A DNA stretch of 40,448 nt from an uncultured Pelagibacteraceae bacterium (GTDB lineage Bacteria; Pseudomonadota; Alphaproteobacteria; Pelagibacterales; AG-422-B15), in NCBI GenBank assembly GCA_902571005.1, contig CACGAG010000001.1, positions 1 through 40,448 on the forward strand, given 5' to 3'. Shown here piece after piece: positions 1 through 8,208 of the stretch. Position numbers and translations under genes: made by a program. Every line of letters starts with the position of its first letter. The first letter of the stretch is position 1. The notes beneath the pieces were generated by a model, which was given only the letters and a program-made list of their open reading frames with translations, had not been told where the DNA came from and ran no database searches.

Positions 1-2123
1 TTGCGGCTCCTGTAAATGCTATAGCTGAAGATATAAGTACAGTTTACGACTATACAAGTAAGGGTAATATAGTTGCAGTTATATCAAATGGAACTGCAAT
101 ATTAGGCCTTGGAAATTTAGGAGCTCATGCATCAAAACCAGTTATGGAAGGAAAATCTGTTTTATTTAAAAGATTTTCAGATATCGACTCAATTGATTTA
201 GAAATTGATACCGAGGATGCTGAAAAATTTATTAACTCTGTAAAGTATTTAGGACCATCTTTTGGAGGAATAAATCTTGAAGACATTAAGGCTCCTGAGT
301 GTTTTATAATCGAAGATTCACTAAGAGAACAAATGGACATACCTATTTTTCATGATGATCAACATGGAACAGCAATTATATCTGCTGCAGCACTTATAAA
401 TGCAATGGACCTTACAGGAAAAAAAATTAATGAAGCCAAAATTGTTGTTAATGGAGCAGGTGCTGCAGGTATTGCATGTCTAGAGCTCTTAAAGGCAATG
501 GGTATGCCAAATGAAAATGCAATATTGTGTGACACCAAAGGAGTTATTCATACTGAAAGAAAAGAAAATATGAACCAATGGAAATCTGCACATGCAGTAA
601 AAACAAAGTGTAGAACTCTTGAAGATGCATTAAACGGAGCTGATATTTTTTTTGGTCTCTCAATTGGTAATATCATTAGTCAAAAAATGGTTTTATCTAT
701 GGCAGAAAAACCAATTATTTTTGCAATGGCTAATCCTGAACCTGAAATATTGCCTGAAAAGATTAAAGAATGTAGAAAGGATGCGATTATTGCTACTGGG
801 AGATCAGATTATCCTAATCAGGTTAATAATGTCTTGGGATTCCCCTATATATTTAGAGGTGCATTAGATGTAAGGGCAAAAACAATTAACCTTGAAATGA
901 AGATTGCTGCGGCTAAAGCAATAGCTGATCTAGCCAAGGAAGATGTACCAGATGAGGTAGCCAATGCTTATCCTGGGAAAAGACCTCAATACGGCCCAGA
1001 TTATATTATCCCTTCTCCCTTCGATCCAAGACTTATTAGTAAGGTTCCTCCAGCAGTTGCTAAAGCCGCTATGGATACTGGTGTTGCAAGGAAAGCAATT
1101 GTTGATATTGAAAATTACTCGAATGAGTTATCTGCGAGGCTCAATCCTTCTGCTGGTCTTCTACAAAAAGTTTTTCAAGAAGTAAAAGAAAATCCAAAAA
1201 GAGTAATTTTTACTGAAGGTGAAGAGGAAGATATGATCAGAGCTGCAGTAATTTTTCTAAACAATAGAATGGGTACTCCAATATTAATTGGAAGAGATGA
1301 CGTCATAAAAGATAAAATGCAGGAAATGGGATTAGATTTTTTTGACCAAATGGAAATTCACAGTACTAGGAATAAATCCGAACATGATAGGTATGCCGAA
1401 CATATCTATCATCGTTTACAAAGAAAAGGTTTTTTAAAAAAGGATTGTTTAGATCTTCTCAATCGGGAAAGAAATGTTTTTGCAGCATGTATGGTATCTT
1501 TAAAAGAAGCTGATGCAATGGTTTGCGGTTTAACAAGAAGCTATGCTGCTTCCTTGGAAAGTATCGAGTATGTGCTTGACCCAATACCTAATAAAACAAT
1601 TCTTGGCATGACAGTAATGTTATGTAATGGGAGAACTATTTTCGTTGCCGACTCAAATGTACATGATATGCCAAATGCTTCACAATTAGCAAACATCACA
1701 CAAGAAAGTGCTGAGGTAGTAAGAGAAATATTTGGAATTGAACCAAGAGCCGCTCTGGTTTCATACTCAAATTTTGGCAAGCCTTATACTGAGAGATCAG
1801 TATACATGAGAGATGCAAAAAAAATTCTTGATGAGAGAAATGTAAACTTCGAATATGACGGTGAAATGGGCGCTAATACTGCTTTAAATGAAAATTTAAT
1901 GAATCTTTATCCTTTTTGTAAATTAACTGGGCCTGCAAATTTGTTAATTATGCCAGCTATTCACAGTGCAAGCATATCAACTAAGATGCTTCAGGAATTA
2001 GGAGGAGGTACACTAGTTGGACCATACTTGGTTGGCTTTAAAGAAAGTATACAAATTGCACCTTTAGGAGCAAATGTTGCTGACATTGTTAACTTAGCTG
2101 CGTTATCAGCCTTTAAAAGTTAG
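1..2123 (+). CDS. maeB: NADP-dependent malic enzyme, MaeB type (5' truncated)
   Basis: Oxidatively decarboxylates malate to pyruvate in the cytoplasm, supplying NADPH and pyruvate. The reading frame is open from base 3, so the gene begins outside the window; 706 residues are visible against about 750-760 for the family, so roughly 50 N-terminal residues are missing. Visible parts, in order: the malic-enzyme core with metal-binding IFHDDQHGTA, the Rossmann motif VNGAGAAG, then a C-terminal phosphotransacetylase-like domain (from about NPKRVIFTEGEEED to the end, with GEMGANTALNE and MPAIHSASIS). This malic enzyme-PTA fusion is the usual MaeB architecture; in known members the PTA part is regulatory rather than catalytic. 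Its TAG stop interlocks by 4 bp with the stop of the convergent esterase gene. Identity is very secure. Confidence 0.96.
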   Translation, partial: AAPVNAIAEDISTVYDYTSKGNIVAVISNGTAILGLGNLGAHASKPVMEGKSVLFKRFSDIDSIDLEIDTEDAEKFINSVKYLGPSFGGINLEDIKAPECFIIEDSLREQMDIPIFHDDQHGTAIISAAALINAMDLTGKKINEAKIVVNGAGAAGIACLELLKAMGMPNENAILCDTKGVIHTERKENMNQWKSAHAVKTKCRTLEDALNGADIFFGLSIGNIISQKMVLSMAEKPIIFAMANPEPEILPEKIKECRKDAIIATGRSDYPNQVNNVLGFPYIFRGALDVRAKTINLEMKIAAAKAIADLAKEDVPDEVANAYPGKRPQYGPDYIIPSPFDPRLISKVPPAVAKAAMDTGVARKAIVDIENYSNELSARLNPSAGLLQKVFQEVKENPKRVIFTEGEEEDMIRAAVIFLNNRMGTPILIGRDDVIKDKMQEMGLDFFDQMEIHSTRNKSEHDRYAEHIYHRLQRKGFLKKDCLDLLNRERNVFAACMVSLKEADAMVCGLTRSYAASLESIEYVLDPIPNKTILGMTVMLCNGRTIFVADSNVHDMPNASQLANITQESAEVVREIFGIEPRAALVSYSNFGKPYTERSVYMRDAKKILDERNVNFEYDGEMGANTALNENLMNLYPFCKLTGPANLLIMPAIHSASISTKMLQELGGGTLVGPYLVGFKESIQIAPLGANVADIVNLAALSAFKS

Positions 2124-3082
2124 TTTTTCAAAAAATATGCGATCTCTTTGAGTGCTTGTTTTGCCTCAGGTAAAAAACCGAATATTTGCCAAACATGAGG
2201 TAGATTGTTGTATACGCTTAAAGTTACTTCATTGTTTCCGTCTTTTATTTTAGATTCAAGATCCAGGGAGTCGCTATACAATATTTCAATATCACTAACC
2301 TGTATCAAGGTTTTTGGATAGTTAGAGTATTTTGCAAATACAGGGGATATAAGAGGATTTTTATAATCTTGATTTGGGGCGTACCATTCTTTGACGGTTT
2401 TCTGCATAGAGAGCGATGTGTTTAGCCAATTATCGTAAGATAAATAAGGATCTGACTTTGAATTTTCCTCAATGCTTCTTCCCTCGCCAGTAAGGTCTGT
2501 CCATGGAGATAATAAAAAAAGTTTTGAAGGTAATTTTTGATTTAGCTCTTGTAATTTCAATGTGCTGACTAAAGTTAAATTACCTCCAGCTGAGTCCCCT
2601 CCAAAATAAATATTTTCATTTTTAAATCCTCTTTCTAATAAGGCATTATAACTGCTTATAGTTTCGTCGATTGCTTTGGGAAAATTACTTTCAGGTGATA
2701 ATGGGTAATCAATAGCAAATATTTGAATTGAGGATAACTTAGCTAATGTTATAAGCATATTTTGATGTGTCTCTGGTGATCCAGCTACATAACCCCCTCC
2801 ATGAAGATAAAGTATACATTTTTCTTTATCGAAGTTTTTATTTGTAAAATGTAAAGTTCTCGTTTCACTTAAATAAATTTCTTTAATGTCGATAGATGAT
2901 TTGCGTTTATTGAAAATTAATTTTTGCAAAAGTTTAGAGCCTAATGAGTTACCTTGATCAACGTAACCTTCCTGATTCATCATCTTTCTTGCTTCAATGT
3001 AGGATCTTTCTTCAACAGGAGGTTGAACATTTTTTATATATTTTTTAAGCATGAAGTTGAGTATTTTTGATTGTATGCTCAT
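2120..3082 (-). CDS. alpha/beta hydrolase, hormone-sensitive-lipase-like esterase
   Basis: A 320-residue cytoplasmic esterase/lipase of the HSL (family IV) type. Visible catalytic parts are the oxyanion-hole motif HGGG at residues 94-97, the nucleophile elbow GDSAGG with Ser164, a likely acid Asp264 (SDIEI) and the triad His296 (NLPHVW). The natural substrate cannot be told; members of this family hydrolyse short-chain acyl esters. It lies 6 bp downstream of gshB on the same strand and probably belongs to the rsmI-dolP-like-gshB run, but no functional link is evident. Its TAA stop shares 4 bp with the maeB TAG stop on the other strand. Family assignment is firm, function generic. Confidence 0.88.
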   Translation of the reverse strand: MSIQSKILNFMLKKYIKNVQPPVEERSYIEARKMMNQEGYVDQGNSLGSKLLQKLIFNKRKSSIDIKEIYLSETRTLHFTNKNFDKEKCILYLHGGGYVAGSPETHQNMLITLAKLSSIQIFAIDYPLSPESNFPKAIDETISSYNALLERGFKNENIYFGGDSAGGNLTLVSTLKLQELNQKLPSKLFLLSPWTDLTGEGRSIEENSKSDPYLSYDNWLNTSLSMQKTVKEWYAPNQDYKNPLISPVFAKYSNYPKTLIQVSDIEILYSDSLDLESKIKDGNNEVTLSVYNNLPHVWQIFGFLPEAKQALKEIAYFLKN

Positions 3083-3088
3083 ATCGAA

Positions 3089-4021
3089 TTAATTAGTTTT
3101 TAAAAGCTGATCCCAAATTATTTTTGAAATATCAATCTTATGAAGTTTTTTGATTTCTTGTATGCAGGTTGGTGACGTAACATTTATTTCTGTTAAATAT
3201 TTACCAATTACGTCAATGCCTACAAAAAAAAGTCCTTCATCTTTTAAAAATCCTCTGATTTCCTTACAAATATTTAAATCTTGTCTTGATATTTTGACTG
3301 CTTCGCAATTTCCTCCCACATGAATATTTGAGCGTATTTCGTTGTTCTTAGGTATCCTTCTCAAAGCTGCAATTGGTTCTCCATTAACAAGAATTATTCG
3401 TTTGTCTCCATGTTTGATTTCCGGAAGAAATTTTTGAATTATAAATGGCTCGGTATGCTGATCTATGAAACGTTCGATGATTTGATTATAGTTTTCATCT
3501 TGTTTATCAAGTAAAAATATACTTTCGCCTCCATTGCCGTAGAGAGGTTTAATTACGCACTTTCCATTTTGTTTTATAAAATCATTTATTTCCTTTTTTT
3601 CTCTAGTAATAACCGTTGGAGGTATTATTTCTTTATAAGATAGCATTGAAATTTTTTCTGGTGCGTTTCTTATCCCATTTGGACGATTTATAAATTTAGT
3701 AGGCCCTTTTACTTGTTCTAAGAGATGCATAGAAGAAATATATTCCATGTTATAAGGCGGATCCTGTCGAATGAAAACATAATTGAAATTATCAACACTT
3801 ACTTGTTTAGGATTACCAATTACATAATTTTTTAAATTATTATCTTTAAAAGAAATTTCTCTAGCCTGAGCATATACCAAATTATTTTTAAATGTCAGAC
3901 TACCTGGTAAAAAATAAAAATTCTTATTTTTTCTTTTTTGGGACTCTAGAATTAATGGTAAGGAACTATCAGTCTTAATATTGAGCTTATCAATTTCATC
4001 AATTTGAAAACCTACGTTCAT
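3089..4021 (-). CDS. gshB: glutathione synthetase
   Basis: ATP-dependent ligation of glycine to gamma-glutamylcysteine, the second step of glutathione synthesis. The 310-residue length matches the family (about 315). It carries the N-terminal prokaryotic GshB substrate-binding half (MNVGFQID), the ATP-grasp motifs CVIKPLYGNGGESIF and IIQKFLPEIKHGDKRIILV, and the C-terminal INVTSPTCIQEI signature, which matches the E. coli enzyme including the Cys. It sits 5 bp after the BON lipoprotein gene. gshA is not in the window. In many alphaproteobacteria gshB follows rsmI and yraN, so the neighbourhood is ancestral apart from the missing yraN. Confidence 0.96.
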   Translation of the reverse strand: MNVGFQIDEIDKLNIKTDSSLPLILESQKRKNKNFYFLPGSLTFKNNLVYAQAREISFKDNNLKNYVIGNPKQVSVDNFNYVFIRQDPPYNMEYISSMHLLEQVKGPTKFINRPNGIRNAPEKISMLSYKEIIPPTVITREKKEINDFIKQNGKCVIKPLYGNGGESIFLLDKQDENYNQIIERFIDQHTEPFIIQKFLPEIKHGDKRIILVNGEPIAALRRIPKNNEIRSNIHVGGNCEAVKISRQDLNICKEIRGFLKDEGLFFVGIDVIGKYLTEINVTSPTCIQEIKKLHKIDISKIIWDQLLKTN

Positions 4022-4026
4022 TTAAA

Positions 4027-4617
4027 TTAAAATTCATCAGTTTTGATTGAGATGTAATCTATTACTTCTTCAACACCATATATATCTCTAGCGATATTTA
4101 TTACTAAATCTCTTTCATCCTCGCTTCCAGCAATACCTATGATGTAGACTAGCTTATTGACTGTCTCAATACTATAATTTAATGAATTAACACTTTCATT
4201 CAATATAAGTTTTCCCTTTACCTTTGTGCTTATAACAAGATCATCAGCGAAGTTAATTATACTATCTGAGTTTGATATTTGGATTTCATTAATAACAGTT
4301 TGTACTCCTTTTACTCCCCAAGCAATCCGTGTTGCTTCAATTTTAAGATCTATATTCTCAACTGTCCCAGTCAATAACACTCTTCCTTGTGACACCTCAA
4401 CATCAATATTAAAAAATAATTTTTCGTTTTGATCAAAATATGTATTTTTTATTAAAGTTTTAATAATTGTATCATCAACAAACTCTCCAATTGATCTATC
4501 TTCTTGATTGACTGTAACTACCTTAACAGCTGTGCCGGTTGCTACTTGTGCACAGTGAGCTATCAGGATAGAGGGTAGTATTATATAAACTAAGGTATAA
4601 ACAAACTTAATGTGCAT
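4027..4617 (-). CDS. BON-domain lipoprotein, DolP (YraP)-like
   Basis: A 196-residue envelope protein. Residues 1-21 form a hydrophobic signal sequence ending at Cys22, followed by the DolP-like stretch CAQVATGTAVKVV and then DRSIGEFVDD. Two BON domains follow (about 45-115 and 120-190; typical motifs VLLTGTVEN, AWGVKGVQTVINEI and VYIIGIAGSEDERD). In E. coli DolP is an outer-membrane lipoprotein that binds phospholipid, supports envelope integrity, and is encoded near rsmI (yraL) and lpoA (yraM), as here. The lipobox is unusual: IAHC has His at -1 where Gly, Ala or Ser is normal, so lipidation is uncertain. The start follows a TATAAT by 11 bp. DolP orthology is inferred from motif order and neighbours; BON membership is secure. 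Confidence 0.85.
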   Translation of the reverse strand: MHIKFVYTLVYIILPSILIAHCAQVATGTAVKVVTVNQEDRSIGEFVDDTIIKTLIKNTYFDQNEKLFFNIDVEVSQGRVLLTGTVENIDLKIEATRIAWGVKGVQTVINEIQISNSDSIINFADDLVISTKVKGKLILNESVNSLNYSIETVNKLVYIIGIAGSEDERDLVINIARDIYGVEEVIDYISIKTDEF

Positions 4618-4634
4618 TATAAATTATTATTATA
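4618..4634 (-). promoter_or_regulatory. candidate -10 box of the BON lipoprotein gene
   Basis: Read on the minus strand, an exact TATAAT (4629-4634) lies 11 bases before the ATG at 4617. No Shine-Dalgarno sequence fits into the spacer, so a leader of about 5 nt is implied. No clear -35 box is visible; upstream sequence is the 3' end of rsmI. The spacing matches four other first genes in this window. Confidence 0.45.
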
Positions 4635-4648
4635 TATCAAAATTAATA

Positions 4649-5539
4649 TCATTGCTTATTTTTTATTAGTAACTGATATACCTCTCTTTTTGAAAGATTA
4701 AAGAATGTTGAAATAATTTTTGAAATTTTAGATGTATTAAGCCCTGCAGCTAAAAGTTGATCAGATAATATTGAAATTTCTTCATTTGAAATTTTATTTT
4801 CTTTACTGTGGCAAAGAGGCTTAACCACAAATGTTATTTCACCTAAAATTTTTTTTCTGTTTCTCAGTTTTTCAATTACTTCTGTAATATTCGAGTTAAT
4901 GACTTCTTCATTCTTTTTAGTTAATTCTCTTACAAATGTTACCTCACAACTACCATGATGATCATTGATAAAATTAAGTGTTTTTAGAATTCGCAGAGGT
5001 GATTCAAAATATATTACTGCGCATTCAAGTTTTTTTATCAAATCCAATTCTTTTAGAGCTTCATTTTTATTTCTTGGAAAAAAACTTCTAAACATAAAAG
5101 ATTTTTGAGCAAAACTAGACAAAACATAGCTTGATATGGTTGCTGATGGACCAGGTAACGAAAATACATTAATTTTTTTTTCGTCACAAATTTTTATAAG
5201 ATCTGAGCCAGGATCCGAAATTATTGGTGTGCCGGCATCAGATATTATTGCAATTGATAATCCCGCTTGTAATTTTTTTATTATTAATGGAATAGAGTTT
5301 TTTGAGTTGAATTTATGAAATGGTTTTAGTTGGGTTTTAATTCCATATTTATTTGTTAATTTTTTACTTATGCGAGTATCTTCACATAAGATTAAATCTA
5401 CACAAGACAGAATTTTAAGAGATCGTAGGGTAATATCACCTAAATTGCCAATTGGAGTTGCCACAATGTATAATCCATTTTGAACCTTTTCGTATTCTAA
5501 TAATTCATTAATATAACTATTGTTTAGTTTTATGTTCAT
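4649..5539 (-). CDS. rsmI: 16S rRNA (cytidine1402-2'-O)-methyltransferase
   Basis: Methylates the 2'-OH of C1402 in 16S rRNA using SAM. The 296-residue protein has the tetrapyrrole-methylase fold: GLYIVATPIGNLGDIT, CEDTR, SDAGTPIISDPG, LPGPSA and YFESPLRIL all match RsmI, and a small C-terminal helical domain closes it (SKREVYQLLIKN). The ATG at 5539 is the only possible start: no GTG or TTG lies between it and the conserved core. That makes the start codon directly abut the start codon of the divergent lppC-like gene, with no base between. Promoter elements must therefore lie inside that gene. The following minus-strand genes (BON, gshB, esterase) could be co-transcribed. Confidence 0.96.
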   Translation of the reverse strand: MNIKLNNSYINELLEYEKVQNGLYIVATPIGNLGDITLRSLKILSCVDLILCEDTRISKKLTNKYGIKTQLKPFHKFNSKNSIPLIIKKLQAGLSIAIISDAGTPIISDPGSDLIKICDEKKINVFSLPGPSATISSYVLSSFAQKSFMFRSFFPRNKNEALKELDLIKKLECAVIYFESPLRILKTLNFINDHHGSCEVTFVRELTKKNEEVINSNITEVIEKLRNRKKILGEITFVVKPLCHSKENKISNEEISILSDQLLAAGLNTSKISKIISTFFNLSKREVYQLLIKNKQ

Positions 5540-6832
5540 ATGTATCTAAAAAAAAAATTTATTCTACTAATAACTATCTTTACATTCATTGGCTTTCTAA
5601 GTTGTGAAACTCCAACTAATTACCAAACTGAAACTACCACATATAATAAATCTATAAAATTAGATAATAAGAATATAAATAATAATTCATTATCATCGCA
5701 GATTTTGAATGAAGAAAAAGATACTGCTCAAAGAGAATTTCTTAATATTGTTTTGATGCTCCCTTTAAGCGGTAAACATTATCAAATAGGTAAATCGTTA
5801 TTAAACTCTGCTCAATTGGCAGTTGAAAAAAAAAATAATAAGAAAATAATATTTACAATAATTGATACAGGTGATGAAGAGCAGTTATTATCTCGATTAT
5901 ATAGCGTACTTGAAGATGATATAGATATAATTATCGGGCCAGTTTTCTCCGATAAAGTAAATCAGGTCAGGGAAGTTACAAAAAATAAAGACATACCCAT
6001 TGTTGCATTTTCTAATAATTCTAAAATACAAGATAACAGGTTATATGTATTTGGGCTTAAATTAGAAGATGAATTAAATGAATTATTAACCTATTCCATT
6101 AAGCGTAATTTAAAAAAATATGCTGTATTAGTTCCAAGAAATGAATTTGGAAGTCGTGTTGAAAAAGAAATTAAACAATTTCAGTCTAAAAATAATTTAT
6201 CGACCTTTAACTTTACTTTCTATAATCCAAATTCTCCAGATTTTTATGATGTTTCAAAGAATGTTTCTAATTTTGAAGAAAGAAAAGCTAATTTAGAAAA
6301 GAAAATTAAACAATTGGAAAAAGAAAATTCTGAAAAAGCAAAAGAGGAATTGAAGAAGTTAAAAAAATTAGATACTTACGGTGAATTAAATTTTGAAGCC
6401 CTGATAATTTTCGCGCAAAATTTTCAAGAAGTGTCAAACTTCAGTTCTATACTTCCATATTACGACGTAGACCCTAAAAAAATACAATATATTGGAAGTT
6501 CATTGTGGGCTAAAAATTTATCACTAAAAGAACCAGGTTTAGATAATGGATACTTCGCTTCACTTGATATAGATAATCGGAGAAAATTTGAGGATATGTA
6601 TTTAGAAGTTTTCAATTCTAAGCCACACTCTTTAGCGGCATTAAGTTATGATATTGTTGGACTCATCAGTAATCTTCATCAAGACAAAAACAATTTCACA
6701 ATAGAAAAGCTGCATAACTCCAATGGCTTTATTGGTATAAATGGATGGTTTAAAATGACTTCAAATGGCAATGTCTCACGTCAACCAAAAATATATAAAA
6801 TAAAGAATCAAAAATTTAGTCTTTTAAATTAA
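5540..6832 (+). CDS. LppC/LpoA-like penicillin-binding-protein activator lipoprotein
   Basis: A 430-residue protein with an N-terminal signal (KKKFILLITIFTFIGF) and Cys22 as probable lipidated residue (FLSC; Phe at -3 is not the best lipobox). The rest is a periplasmic-binding-protein fold of the LppC family: NIVLMLPLSGKHYQIGKSL, IDIIIGPVFSDKV and PIVAFSNN. A Lys/Glu-rich helix at about residues 245-280 is a predicted coiled-coil insert. In E. coli LpoA activates the peptidoglycan synthase PBP1A from the outer membrane and its gene adjoins rsmI; the same divergent pairing is seen here. Exact function in this organism is inferred. An in-frame TAG at 5525 and the absence of other starts fix the ATG. 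A run of ten A residues in the first codons is a possible slippage site. Confidence 0.87.
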   Translation: MYLKKKFILLITIFTFIGFLSCETPTNYQTETTTYNKSIKLDNKNINNNSLSSQILNEEKDTAQREFLNIVLMLPLSGKHYQIGKSLLNSAQLAVEKKNNKKIIFTIIDTGDEEQLLSRLYSVLEDDIDIIIGPVFSDKVNQVREVTKNKDIPIVAFSNNSKIQDNRLYVFGLKLEDELNELLTYSIKRNLKKYAVLVPRNEFGSRVEKEIKQFQSKNNLSTFNFTFYNPNSPDFYDVSKNVSNFEERKANLEKKIKQLEKENSEKAKEELKKLKKLDTYGELNFEALIIFAQNFQEVSNFSSILPYYDVDPKKIQYIGSSLWAKNLSLKEPGLDNGYFASLDIDNRRKFEDMYLEVFNSKPHSLAALSYDIVGLISNLHQDKNNFTIEKLHNSNGFIGINGWFKMTSNGNVSRQPKIYKIKNQKFSLLN

Positions 6833-7443
6833 TCTATAAATCTTTCTAAATATGTTTTCATTTTTTTAAATGCTATTGATCGATGACTTATTCTTTCTTT
6901 ATAATCGAAATTCATTTCACCAAATGTTTTTTTATAACCAATTGGTACAAAAATAGGATCATATCCAAAACCATTTTTGCCTAGAGGGGGAAATTGAACA
7001 TGGCCATATTTTTTTCCTTCGAATACTCTGTAATTATTATCTGGAAAATAAATAGATAAAGCACAACAAAAAAAAGCTTTTCGAGAACTCTTGTTTACAT
7101 AATTATTTTTAAGAATTTTTTGGTGTATTTTTTTGATTGCAGTGTTGAAATTTTTATCCTTTCCTGCCCATCGGGCTGAATATATTCCAGGCTGATTACC
7201 AAGCGATAGAATACAAAGGCCACTATCGTCAGCTATGGCAGGAATGCCTGATTTTTTGGCAGCATTTTTCGATTTTATTAGAGAATTTTCTTTAAAAGTT
7301 TTTCCATTTTCGATTGGTTCATTGATACAAAATTTTTTTGCAGAGTAAATTTTGAGACCCATTGGCTTTAATAGAGATCTGATTTCTCTTACCTTTCCTT
7401 CGTTGTGACTGGCAATAACTATTTCTTTTATGTTTTTAATCAC
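6829..7443 (-). CDS. rdgB: XTP/dITP pyrophosphatase (Ham1/RdgB)
   Basis: House-cleaning enzyme that hydrolyses dITP, XTP and dXTP to monophosphates, preventing incorporation of deaminated purines. The 204-residue protein has ASHNEGKVREI at the N-terminus, the catalytic ADDSGLCI, GIYSARWAG, the GFGYDPIF loop and SHRSIAFKKM near the end, all family hallmarks. It overlaps the end of rph by 8 bp and is translated after it; the rph-rdgB pairing is classical in alphaproteobacteria. The stop interlocks on TTAA with the stop of the convergent lppC-like gene. Confidence 0.96.
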   Translation of the reverse strand: MIKNIKEIVIASHNEGKVREIRSLLKPMGLKIYSAKKFCINEPIENGKTFKENSLIKSKNAAKKSGIPAIADDSGLCILSLGNQPGIYSARWAGKDKNFNTAIKKIHQKILKNNYVNKSSRKAFFCCALSIYFPDNNYRVFEGKKYGHVQFPPLGKNGFGYDPIFVPIGYKKTFGEMNFDYKERISHRSIAFKKMKTYLERFID

Positions 7444-8149
7444 TTAAAATTTTTTTTTGTATTTGGATGATCTCAGAGATCCCTGATTTTGCAAGTTCCA
7501 ACATTGCATTAAATGACCTCTCCTCACAAAGCTTCTTTTCCGAAGTCATCTGTACTTCAACCAATTTACCGCTTTCTGTTATTACAAAATTTGCATCTAC
7601 TTCAGCATTTTGATCTTCCTCAAAATCTAAGTCTAAATAAGGTTCACCATTTATAATTCCACAGCTGATTGCGGCAACATATTCACTAATTGGATTTTTT
7701 TTTATAATTTTTTTATTAAGCATATGATTTATGCATAATTGAAGTGCAATAAATGATCCTGAAATTGAAGCGGTTCTTGTTCCACCATCTGCTTGAATAA
7801 CATCACAATCTATTATTATTTGTAATTCTCTTAAATCTTCTAAATTAACTATAGATCTTAATGATCTTCCAATTAGTCTTTGTATTTCCTGTGTTCTACC
7901 AGATTGTTTACCTTTGGCGGCCTCTCTAGACATTCTCTCATAAGTTGACCTTGGTAACATTCCATATTCTGCTGTTACCCACCCAGTCTCCGAATTTTTT
8001 AACCATCTTGGTAAATTTCTATCAAGCGATGCACTGCAGATCACATGCGTATCGCCACATTTAATTAAGCATGAGCCTTCCGGATTGCATGAAAAATTAG
8101 GAATTATTTCTATATCTCTTAATTGGTTAATATTTCTATTATTTCTCAT
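7436..8149 (-). CDS. rph: ribonuclease PH
   Basis: Phosphate-dependent 3'-5' exoribonuclease that trims the 3' ends of tRNA precursors. The 237 residues match the family length, with MLPRSTYERMSREAAKGKQSGRTQEIQRLIGRSL-type core elements visible from about residue 83, DCDVIQADGGTRTASI as the phosphate/active-site region, and VDANFVITESGKLVEVQ. The gene begins with ATG at 8149, 10 bp after an exact TATAAT on the same strand. In many alphaproteobacteria hrcA follows between rph and grpE; here only 59 bp separate the divergent rph and grpE starts. Confidence 0.97.
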   Translation of the reverse strand: MRNNRNINQLRDIEIIPNFSCNPEGSCLIKCGDTHVICSASLDRNLPRWLKNSETGWVTAEYGMLPRSTYERMSREAAKGKQSGRTQEIQRLIGRSLRSIVNLEDLRELQIIIDCDVIQADGGTRTASISGSFIALQLCINHMLNKKIIKKNPISEYVAAISCGIINGEPYLDLDFEEDQNAEVDANFVITESGKLVEVQMTSEKKLCEERSFNAMLELAKSGISEIIQIQKKILSD

Positions 8150-8165
8150 TGAGTGATAAATTATA
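8150..8165 (-). promoter_or_regulatory. candidate -10 box of rph-rdgB
   Basis: On the minus strand TATAAT (8160-8165) is followed by 10 bases and the rph ATG. No Shine-Dalgarno sequence is present in the gap, implying a leader of about 4 nt. No convincing -35 box is seen. Confidence 0.45.
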
Positions 8166-8172
8166 CTATGTA

Positions 8173-8203
8173 TTGACGAAAATAATATAGATCATTACAT
8201 AAT
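8173..8203 (+). promoter_or_regulatory. candidate sigma-70-type promoter of grpE
   Basis: TTGACG (8173-8178) and CATAAT (8198-8203) are separated by 19 bp, each one base from consensus, though the spacer is at the long end of the usable range. The -10 ends 5 bases before the ATG, so the transcript would start at or next to the start codon, i.e. be leaderless. No Shine-Dalgarno sequence is visible. I see no CIRCE element here. Confidence 0.33.
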
Positions 8204-8208
8204 TAAAT

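Noticed and set aside
3089-3200. Cys in the GshB NVTSPTC motif as a lost active-site residue
   Set aside because: The E. coli enzyme has the same Cys, so it is normal.
5548-5557. Run of ten A at the start of the lppC-like gene as programmed slippage
   Set aside because: Homopolymer A runs are common in this AT-rich window and both frame and signal peptide are intact; nothing indicates that slippage is used.
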